Below are positions 1 to 9,789 of a stretch of DNA of 64,000 nucleotides, in pieces. The position numbers and the translations under genes were made by a program. This DNA comes from Laguncularia racemosa. Lineage: Eukaryota; Streptophyta; Magnoliopsida; Myrtales; Combretaceae. Position 1 is the stretch's first letter, and each line of letters begins with the position of its first letter. The stretch spans positions 4,588,001-4,652,000 of the forward strand of contig JBBMOL010000023.1 of the NCBI GenBank assembly GCA_037954665.1, given 5' to 3'. The notes beneath the pieces are model-generated. The model saw only the letters and a list, made by a program, of their open reading frames with translations, made no database searches and was not told the DNA's origin.

Positions 1-350
1 CCAAGCCTAAGCTAAGATTCTAGAACTAGAAGGTTCTAAAATAATCAAGAAAGTTCCAAATTGTACTATACTAGGTAAGGTAGGAAGATAGATAGGTAAG
101 ATTATATTGTAACTATTATATTAGAGTAATCTTGGTTATTCATCTAAGAAGATCTCTAGTATAAATAGAGGGTCTATTTTCATTTATAAAGCATCCATTT
201 CTTAATGAGTTTCCTTCTTCTCAAAGCTTCTCTCTCTACTTTCTCTCTCTAAACTCTTGTATTGTATATGCTTAAGCTAAACTTAGCCTCCTAAGGTAAG
301 TTAAGAGTGCTAGGTGCCACATAGGAGTGCCTTTGGAAAATACGCCCATG
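1..350 (+). repeat. Ty1/copia-like LTR fragment, cut by window edge
   Basis: The stretch reads like the 3' two thirds of a plant LTR. A TATA box (TATAAATAGAGG) starts at 160 and is followed by a CT-rich leader at about 205-255 and a short U5-like tail. The 5' end lies outside the window. The right border is uncertain: LINE-like coding sequence becomes readable from about 385, so the LTR ends near 345-355. No matching second copy was seen, so it could be a solo LTR or the end of an element to the left. Assignment to copia rests on general layout only. Confidence 0.4.
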
Positions 351-384
351 ATACATGAGTAATTGTGGATTAATAGATATGGGA

Positions 385-1131
385 TATAGTGGACCAAGAT
401 ATATGTGGTCAATAATCGAAACATAACTTCACTTATTCAAAAGAGGCTAGATAGGGAGTGGTGTAATAATGAATGGAGGTTTTTATATCCATAGTCAAGA
501 ATTTTTCACCTTCTTAAGTGACCTTCTAGTCACTACCCTTTATTAATGGTTGCCAAAAAGGTAAGGGCCACTAATGGAAATCAAGTTTTTCATTTTCAAC
601 ATATGTTGTTTCTTCATCCTACTTGTTCACCTTTAATCAAACAAATTTGGAAAGAAAGTGGTAATGATGTTTTGAAAGCAACGAGATGCTTCTAAGGTAC
701 GTGAAATATTGGAACAAAACTATGTTTAGACTAATACATATATATATATATATATATAAAACTTTAACTCAACTAAAGAATGTGGATTTTCAAATTGTGC
801 ATTGCCCATGAATAGGCTTGCTAGAATAGGAGAAACTACTTCAATATCAATTGAATAAAATTTTAGAAAAAGAAAAATGGTTTTGGAAAATGAAGGCTTA
901 AACTAAATGGAGTAAGGATGAAGAAACGGATATGAAATATTATCATTCAATTATATGGAATAGAAGATAAAAAAAATAGAACCCTAGGCTTGAAGGATAG
1001 TATGAGAGTTTGGAATATGAACAACATGAAATTCATGAGATAATATATTAATTCTTTCAAAACCTTTTCCATACTTAGAAAGAATTAAGTGGTTACCTAT
1101 GAATGGTTTAAATGTATCTCAAGAAGCCGGG
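385..1131 (+). pseudogene. LINE, 5' part: endonuclease end and RT linker
   Basis: This is a degenerate non-LTR retrotransposon reading in + orientation. Between about 385 and 560 the conceptual translation, with frameshifts, matches the end of the plant LINE apurinic-like endonuclease (pattern WSN..RN...ERLDR.WCN.EW). From about 840 to 1080 it matches the endonuclease-RT linker (KW.K.GD.NTKFFH followed by a YFQNLF-like block). Multiple stops and frameshifts make it non-functional. The coding logic breaks off near 1131 and resumes at about 7236, beyond an inserted gypsy element, so this is the first half of one interrupted LINE. Confidence 0.7.
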
Positions 1132-1599
1132 TGCTCTAACTATTCAGTGATAGTTTAAGAGCCAAAAGGTCTATTAACTCCCTAAGGGATGGAGATTTTA
1201 GATCATCAATAGTCCATTTGCTTGTTGATGTAGAAGTGTAGACCTGATGTAATTGGTAGCTCATTAACCATAGCAAGGTTGTGACTAATCATGATCAAGA
1301 GTCCATTCACTTTAAGTAATTTAGGACTTGATAAGTTTATGAACTTTGTTCACCTCGAGTAGGCTAGGAAAAAATGCAAACAAATAAACAAAGCAATAAA
1401 ACTTTATAAAACACATCAATTCTATTCATTATCCAATAATTGAGTTTGCAAATAAGCAAACAATAATCTAATTGAAGTATGGCCTAAGATTGTTGGAATT
1501 CTAAGTCTATGGGATAGGTTAATCATCTAACCTCTCAAGCCTATATGCCTACTACCTAAGTCCTCAACAATTTTGACTAGGTCCTCCCAATTTAGCATG

Positions 1600-2640
1600 A
1601 GCTTTCCTTAACCTTCACAAGATACAATAGCTTCCAATTTTCTACAAAGTAGGTCTTCGGGCTAGAAGACTTTATTCCCGACCTTTTTATTATAATAATG
1701 AGCAACTCAGTGTTTATTATAGTGTCTAGGTTAACTTGTAGTCCAAGCTAGTTAATTGACTAGTCTATGCTTTAAGTTCTAATGTTAAGGAGTTCTAAAC
1801 CAATGGGCTAGACAAACTTAGAACCAAAGGCGAGTCTAAATAGCGTTTCCCCTTATGGAGGTCCTATGAGTAGATCCACTCTCTTTTTTAGGATATTAAG
1901 CATACCTCGACTTATTCATTCGACTAAGGATGTGCTACCAAGTTGTAATGAACTTTGATGTAATTATCGTTACAAAACTTCTTGAATTTTTTATTATCAA
2001 ACTACGTCCTGTTGTCTATTATTAGTATGTACATAACACCGTATCTATTGATGATATTATTGAGGTTAAAGGTTTTGATTTTTCTCTCAATAATCTTGGC
2101 CACAACTTCAACTTTTCACCCACTTAGTGAAATAATCTATGGAAATAATGATAAATTATTGCTACCCTGAAGCTCAAGGAAAGGGTCCTAAGATGTCCAA
2201 TCCCCATTAGGTGAAGGGCTAAGGCCTAGTGAGAGATTGTAAATAACTGCTTGGTGTGTGCTTTATTGGTCCATGCTTTTGGCACTGCATGCACTTTCAC
2301 ACGAACTACTTTGATTCTTCCCTCATAGTAAACCAGTAATAACCAAGTCTAAGTGCTCTAACGTATAGGGCTCGATTTTTTACGTGGTTGCTACATATCC
2401 CCATGTGTAGCTCCTCCAACAAACTTTAGCCTTCTTTTGGCTAGACACATTTGAGAAGTGGTGTGCTCAGGCCTCTTTCATAGTGGAGGTCACCAATATT
2501 GGTGTAATTTATGACCTTATACATGAGCTTTCTGGCCTCCTTTTTATCTTGTAGGAGAGTCTCATTCTTTAAGTAGTCGATAATAATGTCCATCCAGCAT
2601 GGTTTAATTAACATAGGATGATTTTCCATGATTTAAGCCT
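1600..2640 (-). pseudogene. Integrase relic of the Tat-like gypsy element
   Basis: The open part at 2441-2629 matches the zinc-finger-proximal N-terminus of Tat-type integrase (CWMD.IIDYLKN.TL..DKKEARKLMYKV, then RGLSTPLLKCV). Further along the minus strand, broken frames carry the loop after it (LLEELHMGICSNH), a remnant of the IDYFTKWVEA core near 2130, DN..FDN.KFK near 1990, and the LFRLAFGSKF...PI end near 1800-1850. The catalytic triad cannot be followed in one frame, so it is inactive. Confidence 0.7.
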
Positions 2641-2729
2641 GCTTCTTGTTGATACTTTTATCTAGAAGATACTTGATGAAGTCCTTTTTCTCTTGTTTAT
2701 CTAGGTTAGGAATACTTGTGCATGTGAGC

Positions 2730-3300
2730 TTTGATAGCTTATCGGCCTTAAAGTTTTCAGCTTGATAAACTTTGGTGATGCTCCAAGATGAGAAGCCTAA
2801 GTTAAAGTCCTAACAACCTAGAAGTAGTTGGTCATTACTTCATCCTTCACTATATATTTTCCTTTTACTTACTGAACAACAAGCTGGGAGTCTTAATATA
2901 TTTCTATATTCTTAGCACCTATTTCCTTTACCAATTTGAGACTTACAATAAGAGTTTCATACTTCACTTCATTATTACTTGTTGGGAACTTGAATTTAAG
3001 TGCTTATGACACTTCCGCCCCATGAGATCCATATAGCACAATGCTTGCTCCACTCCCCTACCCCCCAAGTGAACAAGCTATCAATATGGAGAGTCCACAA
3101 TGGTTTGTCATTATTATTTGTCATGACATCATCTATTTTATACATTACTATAAAATCTATAAGAACTTAGGCCTTTATTACTTCTCTCAGTTGGCATTGT
3201 ACCCCAAAAGCACTCAATTCTAAGGCGTATTTCATCATCTGACTTGATATGTCTAGCTTATGTAACATGCTCCATAGTGGTTGATCAACTTTTACTTTCT
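2730..3300 (-). pseudogene. RNase H relic of the Tat-like gypsy element
   Basis: The minus strand carries the RT-RNase H connection (KVDQPLWSMLHKLDISSQ and MMKYALELSAFG around 3205-3290). It then shows an RNase H-like stretch with NNEVKYETLI near 2960 and an SQLVV block near 2890. Several stops interrupt it. It lies directly between RT and integrase, as expected. Confidence 0.65.
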
Positions 3301-3739
3301 CCTTGTAGCTCATACTAGTACAAAGGAGAGAGCTCGGTCACTAACTAAAAGGTATAGGAATAAGTCCTTACCAAAGACTGTTTTTAAAAGTCCTTACCTA
3401 AAAGTAGTTTCAAAAGTAAGAGTGGACTTGCCAAGAACTGCTTTAACTAGTTGAAGGCAATTTGACATTGCTTAGTCTATTGAAAATTGGTCAAGTTTTT
3501 TAACACCTTAAAGAACTCGAAGCATTTGTCCCTACTTTTAGAGATGAACCTATTCAACACAGTAATGCCCTATGAGTTGTTATACCTCTTTTATTGACAG
3601 GAGGAGTTGCATTTTGAGGATGACTTGTATCTTTTCAAGGTTAGATTCGATATTATGCTAAGTAACAATATATCTAAGGAACTTACTTGAGGCTACCCTA
3701 AAGACGCACTTTTGGGGATTAAGCTTCATATTATATTTC

Positions 3740-4350
3740 CTTAAGGTATTAAATGTTTCCTACAATCCTAAAAATGGTCTTAGTCTTTATAATCTTGGAA
3801 ATCATGTCATCAACGTATACTTCAATGTTTCGCCTGATTTGTTGCTTGAACATTTTCATCATTAACCTCTGGTATGTAGCCTCTTTCATTTTTAAGGTTG
3901 AAAGGCATGATTTTATAGTAGTATGTGCTGAAGTTGGTGACAAACAAAGTGTGTACTTCATCCTCCAACTCCATCTTTATTTAGTTATACCTAGAAAAAG
4001 CGTTCATGAAACTATATAGAGCATGCCGAAGGTAGAATCAACTAGTTAGTCAATTTAGGGGAGGGAAAAGCATTCCTTTAAGCAACCTTTGTTGAGGTCT
4101 ATATAGTCTATACATATCTACCATTTCCCATTGGATTTCCTAACTAGCATATAGTTGGCTAGCTAGGTTAGGTAATGTTCTTCCTTGATAAATCCTGCTT
4201 TTAGCAATTTTTGCACCGCTTATTCGATAACTACCTGCTACTCTAGAGCAACATATCTTTTCTTCTATTTGAAAACTTTAGCATTGTTATTAACATTGAG
4301 ACATTGCATCATCACTTCAAGGGAGATACTTAGCACGTCCGATTAGGACC
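3740..4350 (-). pseudogene. Reverse transcriptase relic of the Tat-like gypsy element
   Basis: Minus-strand translation in shifting frames gives the recognisable RT series: LLKAGFIKE near 4195, LANYMLVRKSNGKW.ICIDY near 4120, a FMNAFSRYNQIKM-type block near 3990, and the open segment 3749-3961 with EATYQRL..KMFKQQI and NIEVYVDDMISK. The YVDD catalytic motif itself is present, but stops and frameshifts separate it from the rest. Confidence 0.8.
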
Positions 4351-4853
4351 AGGCAAACACATTATTATTGGACTGAGGAAGTTGAAAAGTTATTGTTTAA
4401 GCTTGGCAAGCATTAATGTTCCTACCCTTATGGTATACTCAACACTACTATCGAGTTGGATTTCTTTCATCTCCTCAGCCAGTTCTCCCCTAGAACTTAG
4501 CTTCTCCTTAGGTCCAATCTCTACATTGAAGACCTTTCCCACTTTAAGGCCTTTAGATATAATGTATGTGTCGACTCTTGATGCCCTTAGCACATACCTA
4601 CTCCCTTAAGCATTGAGAATTTTTCCTTAAGGTGTGACCCTGAGAAGATCATCTTGAAGGTGTTCTAACTTGGTTACCCCAATATTACATTTTAGAGCGA
4701 CTAGTAATCCACCACTAAAAACTCTATGTTTTGCTAGGCTACAATATTGTCACCCCTAAGCTCTATAAGGAAGGTGACTTTACCCATAGCCTATACAGGT
4801 TAATTATTAAACTCATACAAATCATGATTATAGAGCCTTATCTTCATTTTGAG

Positions 4854-5060
4854 TTAGGGCTGCATTTGGTTATAGGCATGTTTAAAGATGATATCTGCAG
4901 AACTACTTATGTTGATTAAGATCTTTCTAACGTCAAATTTAGTGATACTTGCACTAATCATGAGAGCATCATCATGGGGGGGTTGAACCCCCTCAAGATC
5001 TTCATCCAAGAAGGATACAAATGTATCTACTCTCGATCTCTTGCCGTGCAGGCTAATCAC
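4854..5060 (-). pseudogene. Gag-end and aspartic protease relic of the Tat-like element
   Basis: This open 68-codon stretch matches the Tat-type pre-protease and protease region: HGKR, then DLEGVQPPHDDALMISA, then a protease core reading ILINISSSADIIF. In functional relatives this core is V(L/I)(V/I)DTGSSAD. Here the catalytic DTG has become NIS, so the protease would be dead even without the other breaks. A following open block at 4390-4593 (EEMKEIQLD...IRVGTL) matches the protease-RT spacer of the same lineage. Confidence 0.7.
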
Positions 5061-5339
5061 CTATTAGTTAATTAAGGCGTTAGCCGAGCTTAAGGAGTTT
5101 GGTCGACCTCTTGTCTGAGGTCCCTAATGATGGTATCGAATACACTGTTAGAGGCTCTATTAAGGCAATTATTATTGCTATTCTCCAACTCATTACAGCC
5201 TTGCTCTTCCCACAGTCTTTGAGTAGCTCATTCATTGAAGTTTTTAGGGTCAATAATACTTCTGAAGATACCCCCATTGAACAAGATCTTCGAGAATGTT
5301 TTTGAGTTGACAACACTCATTTGTGTTGTGACTTTTGTA

Positions 5340-5790
5340 AAAGTCATAGTATTTGTTTGAGTTCTTCCTTTTCGGATTACCCTATAGTCTTGTTAGTTTA
5401 GGCAAGATATTCATGTTGCAAACTTCTGTGAGAATATCCCCCATTAGCTGGTTTAGTGGGGTATATGTTGCAAAGCTTAGGATGGTGCACTTTTTGTCTC
5501 TTGAACCTTCATCTTGAGATGACCCCCTCACTTTATTTAGGCCCCAAGCAATCCTTAATAGATCTTTTGTTGTCCTTTTTCTTATCCAACCTGCTTTGGC
5601 TGGACTGCCTCCTAGTGAGGATAAAGTCTTGTTAGATATACTTCCTAGTTTTTTTTTCCTAGATTCCTCAAAACTAGTAGGTTTATTTTTTGCTAAGGAT
5701 TCAAAGAAGTTACTAACAGGCTTGACACATTGAATGGCCGCATTAAGGGTGACTCCCTTATTAATGTTAAGAATCTCCAACATCACAACA
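5340..5790 (-). pseudogene. Gag C-terminal relic of the Tat-like element
   Basis: The 134-codon open segment (5382-5786) begins with an LN...ESLAKNKP block and ends with YTPLNQLMGDILTEV and NMNILPKL. Relatives have YTPL....VL.EV..L..L here, upstream of an FH...GH.T..C.QLK block, whose remnant (YYDFYKSHNTNECCQLKN) is read just below 5380. Upstream gag, up to the primer site, is present only as uninterpretable broken frames. Confidence 0.6.
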
Positions 5791-6726
5791 TTAGATCAAG
5801 CAAGATGAGTCCTCATGAGTAGCTTACTAGCCAAGTAATGTTGTTAGGAACTGGTTAGTCAGTTCATCAAATGAGGAGATATAGTTGGGTGGTAAATTAT
5901 GATACCATGTATGAGCAATCTTGTATAGGGTGCTTGGGAAAGCCTTGCAAGCGACCACATCACTGAGGCCACATAGGTTCGTCATCGTTTAGAAATGGAA
6001 AAGGTGGTCATTTAGATCTATAGTCCCATCATATATGTTAAGTTAGGGGAGGTGGACATTTGGGGGTAGGACCTCATCTTAGGTCACCTGAGTGAATGGG
6101 GTCTTATTTATGGAAAACTAGGCTGAGGGGTCAACCTTCTTGCACTCCTTCAGGTCAAAGAGCCAATTGATATAGTCATCAATTTGGTTGATATTTATAT
6201 TATTGACTTGCTTATTGGCCCGGGTGTGAGCATCAGATGGTTCGAGCCTATTGCTTCAAGTAGGTTGGAATGAGCTCTTCCATGAGACACAATAGGTAGA
6301 ATTAGGTCAGCAAAAGTAGGGTTGCAATCTTTTGCAGACCTAACTTGCTAAGCTGCCTATTAAACTTACACTGCCAATTGTGGTGGTGGGATGTTATTAC
6401 GTGTTGGCGTTATAGAATGTGTGGACACATTCTCTACTTTTGACATGTTATTAAGTTACTCTAATTCTACTACTTGGGCTTAGAGAATGGAGTTATCATT
6501 ATAGATTGTTTTTTTTTTTACCACCACTGTTTTGTAAAGATTCTCCAGATCTAAGAAACGTTAGGCATCAATTTGCTACGAGTGGGTGTTTGTAGTTTAA
6601 GGTTAAGGAAATTGCTAGGACACTATGGTTTGAACATTCTGGTTTACCACTAGGGTATCTATTGTTTTCTTAAATTTAGTTGTTTTTTTATTAAGATATC
6701 ATGTTTTTTTTTTGTCATGAATAAGA

Positions 6727-6749
6727 TCACAGAGACAATGCCAAATGTT
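6727..6749 (-). other. Primer-binding-site-like sequence of the Tat-like element
   Basis: Immediately inside the LTR end, the minus strand reads TTTGGCATTGTCTCTGTG. It resembles the TTTGGCGCCGTCTGTGG found just after the 5' LTR of many plant Tat/Athila elements. The position next to LTR base 6751 supports the reading; several bases differ from the usual form. Confidence 0.5.
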
Positions 6750-6750
6750 A

Positions 6751-7235
6751 TGTTGGGTTTCTTGGAGGTGGTTAAATCACATGTAAGAGAGAAACACGTC
6801 AAACTATGGGGGTTGTTAGAGGTTACTTCGATGTGGTCACTCCGATACCTAAGTCAATATAAGTGATGAGTGATTGAAATTTTAGAGTATAGAGAGTCAA
6901 AAGTCCTTTAGCCAGTAGTCTTCAACCTCTATTTATAGGGATCTTGGATAATCTTCATATAGGAAGTACATTAATTCTTAAGATTTTCTACGAATATTAT
7001 GGGGGGGTATATCTTTGACCAACCCTTTTCTTTATCCGCAGTATTCTCTCATACTTATCTATTGTGAGGATGTGTACCAAAGGTCCAAGCTAGAGGTTAA
7101 GAAGTGCAAACTAGAACTCAAGCAATTGTGCATCGGAACATACTAGAATAGGTTAGCATAGGCAAGTGGAGCTTAAATGGTGGTTTAAGTAGACTAAAAT
7201 GGGCCTTAGGGGTCTATGTCCAAAATGCTCTATCA
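6751..7235 (-). repeat. 5' LTR of the Tat-like gypsy element
   Basis: This block is bounded by TG (6751) and CA (7235), about 485 bp. On the minus strand it holds a TATA box (CTATAAATAGAGG, near 6930) and the ATTGAC.TAGG.ATCGGAGTG block (around 6835-6865) typical of the R/U5 part of plant Tat-type LTRs, then CCAAGAAACCCAACA at its end. LINE coding sequence resumes right after 7235. The outer border is inferred from the TG/CA ends and from LINE continuity. Confidence 0.6.
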
Positions 7236-7997
7236 ACAAGTAGTTTCACCAAAATTATTTCTCATAAATTTGACGGAGGTTTCACACAAGTAGAAAATTT
7301 AGAACTTCAAAAACCAATTATGAGTGAAGAAATTTGGAAAGCCTTTTGCTCAATTGATATTTGGAAGGCTCTAGGGAAAAATTGATTGCATGTTTTTTTT
7401 TTTTTTTAGAAAATGATGGGATTTCACTCATAATTCAATAGAAGATTTAATCCTAAAGTGCTACATTGAAGGCTCTATACCTTGGTAAGTAAATCAAACT
7501 CAATTGTTGCTAATCCCCAAGCAAGGAAACATTAAGTCACCTAAACAGCTTCAACTAATTGGTCTATGTACAATTGTTTACAAAATTTTATTTAAACTTC
7601 TATGAATAAAATTATTCTTATGAAAGAAATTCTCTACAATTGCAAGAAGAAGAAAGCTAGGAAAAAATGGATGATAATAAAACTTGATTTAGAAAAATCC
7701 TATTACACAATTGAATGGGATTTTATCTATTGGACAGTGTCTAGTCTCAATTTACTAAAAAAATTGAAGTAATTTAATTGTTAATTGCATTAGCTCCACG
7801 ACAATTGAAATTCTAGTAAATGGAAATCCTCTCCTATCTTCTCACTTGGTTGAGGATTGCATTAAGGAGACCCCTTATTGCCTTACTTATTCATAATGGG
7901 GATGGAGTTTCTCCATCATGTGATTAATAAGGAAGTGCAAGAAAAGAGTTGGTCCCCTTTTCAAATTAGAAGAAGCTCCTTATAAATTTCCTATATC

Positions 7998-8444
7998 ATG
8001 TTTGTTGATTATGTTATCTTGATAGTGAAGGCTAATGAAGAAAACTTAAGTACAATAAAAAGAGCATTGGATGATTTTTACTATATATCAAGCTTTAAAG
8101 TTTGTGATACAAAATCAGTTGTTTACTTCTTGCATAATGTAGAGGAAGATATTAAAAGATCTTTGGCTAAAGCTTCTGGATTCATATTAGTATCAAAATT
8201 TGGAAAATACTTGGGGTATCCCTTATTACAAGGAAAAATTCCAACCACGTCACAACTAAATTTGATAATAGAAAAATTGCAGGAAAAGTTAAGTGGTTGG
8301 AAAGCTAGAAATCTAAGTATGGGGAGAAGGCTATTACTTGCAAAAATAACTTTGGTATCATTGCCTTTATATTATATGCAAATTAATAAGCTACCAACTA
8401 AATTACATCTAAAAATTGATAAAGTAATTTGGCATTTTATCTAG
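7998..8444 (+). pseudogene. LINE reverse transcriptase core/thumb, open segment
   Basis: This 148-codon open stretch contains the RT catalytic region and thumb. It starts at FVDYVILI, where functional LINEs have F(A/V)DD, so the second catalytic Asp is Tyr here. It continues with FGKYLGYPLLQGKIP, the GKYLGVPL block of plant LINEs, then LQEKLSGWKAR.LSMGRRLLLAKITLVSLPLYYMQ. The frame ends in a stop at 8442, before the rest of the protein. Inactive by both substitution and truncation. Confidence 0.8.
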
Positions 8445-9021
8445 AATGGAAATCAAGAAACTCACAAACTTCATTAGATCAATTGGGATGTGATAGCAAA
8501 GCCAAAAGAGAGAAGGGGTTAACATAGACAAATTTAGAAGTCAAAACTAAAACTTATTTATGCAAAAGAGGATGGGAGCTTAGAAATAGAAAATTTTTAT
8601 GGACACAACTAGTTAAAGATAAATATAAAAGAATTTGGAGGAACACAAGTTCACAAAATCTCAATAGAGCATCCCCACTTACAAGGGAAATTTGTAGTAT
8701 GCAAAATGGACAACAAAAAATAGGAATAACCATCTTTAGGTAATGGATGTACAACTAGTTTTTGGTTTGATAAATGGGGTGGAGACTTTTTAGTAAGAGA
8801 GATAGTTGATGGGCCTTTGCACTACAATACTATAATACTTTCCATTGCTAATTGTTGGATTTCAGAAACAAAATGGAATGAAGAAAGAGTAGGATTTCCA
8901 ATAAATGACATCTTAGTTGATAAAATTGGTCCTATTGTTCTAAAGAGAATAGAGGGCTTTTAACTTTAGAGCAAGATATAAACCATCCTTAAAAGATATC
9001 TATAATTCTATCAAGTGTAGC

Positions 9022-9537
9022 ATGGGAAAAGAACAAGAGGATCGCGATGGGATATGGAGGAATCCTTTTCCTCCAAAAATAAAACACTTTTTGTGGAGGA
9101 TATGTAGTAACAGTCTTCCCACAACTGAAAACTTAAGAAAAAGGAGAATAAAACAAGATGCAAAATGTCCTCTATGTCATGGTCAGCAATGGAGGCTGCC
9201 GAAGGAAGGTTGGATGAAGCTAAATACAAATGGCTCCATCCTAACACATAACAACTACGTAGCTATAGGAGGTGTTATCCAAGATGATCATGGAAGATGA
9301 ATGATGGGATTTACAAAAAAAGTTGGGAAAATTAGCATTTTGTTCATTGAATTATGGGGCATCTATTGTAGTTTATGTCATTGTTTAAATTTACAAGTTG
9401 AAAAAATTGAAATCAACACAGACAACAAAGCTATTGTTGCTCTTTTACTAAATTCCCCAACAATGAAAATGAAATACGATAATGTTGTTGTGGCTTGTAT
9501 GGAAAAAAATGTCTCGCCTCAAGGAAATGAAAATTGA
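9022..9537 (+). pseudogene. LINE zinc-finger and RNase H segments
   Basis: Two same-frame open segments are separated by a single TGA at 9298-9300. The first has the zf-RVT pattern PPKIKHFLWRICSNSLPT followed by CPLCHG, and then runs into RNase H start WMKLNTNGSI. The second continues RNase H with IEINTDNKAIVALL (DN catalytic region). The span between CPLCHG and WMKLN is short compared with relatives, suggesting an internal deletion. Confidence 0.75.
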
Positions 9538-9789
9538 AATCGTACCGTGAGAAAGTAATAGAGTAGCAGATGTTTTCACTTCAGTGGCACAAAGTCAAAA
9601 AGAAGAAGAGATGGTTTTGATGTTTCCACCTCAACAGCTTCTGCTGCTTTTGAAGGTAGACTTCATGGGCTATGGTGTGTATGTTGCTATGTTTGAACGT
9701 GTTTCTACAGGTACAAAAACCTACTATGTTTTGTATGCTATGACAATGGTACGTTAATATATGCAGTACATTTCATTAAAAAAAAAACT

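Larger units (their letters stand above)
1132..7235 (-). mobile_element. Ty3/gypsy (Tat/Athila-like) element, degenerate
   Basis: Read on the minus strand, the order is LTR (7235-6751), primer-site-like sequence, gag, aspartic protease, RT, RNase H, integrase. That is the Ty3/gypsy order. Motif wording (YVDDM in RT, YQRL..KMFK, the integrase N-terminal DYLK..TL..D.KEARKL, and LFRLAFG near its end) is that of the non-chromodomain Tat/Athila lineage. Every domain has stops or frameshifts. No second LTR was recognised near the left border, so that end may be truncated. The element sits inside a LINE, which it splits. Confidence 0.75.
7236..9785 (+). mobile_element. LINE, 3' part: RT, zinc finger, RNase H, poly(A) end
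   Basis: This is the second half of the interrupted non-LTR element. From 7236 the translation is the RT entry block (KFDGGF..VENLEL..PI.SEEIWKAF). RT core follows, then the thumb, a zf-RVT-like block, an RNase H domain and a tail ending in an A-run at about 9777-9789, as expected for a target-primed LINE. Stops and frameshifts occur throughout. The RNase H domain after the zinc finger is typical of one group of plant L1-type LINEs. Confidence 0.8.

Noticed and set aside
733..760. TA repeat as a regulatory element
   Set aside because: Simple dinucleotide slippage in an AT-rich setting; similar tracts occur at several places.
1132..1138. TGCTCTA at both borders of the Tat-like element as a target duplication
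   Set aside because: The right copy lies inside the inferred LTR end and a 7-bp match is not the usual 5 bp for this superfamily. Chance cannot be excluded.
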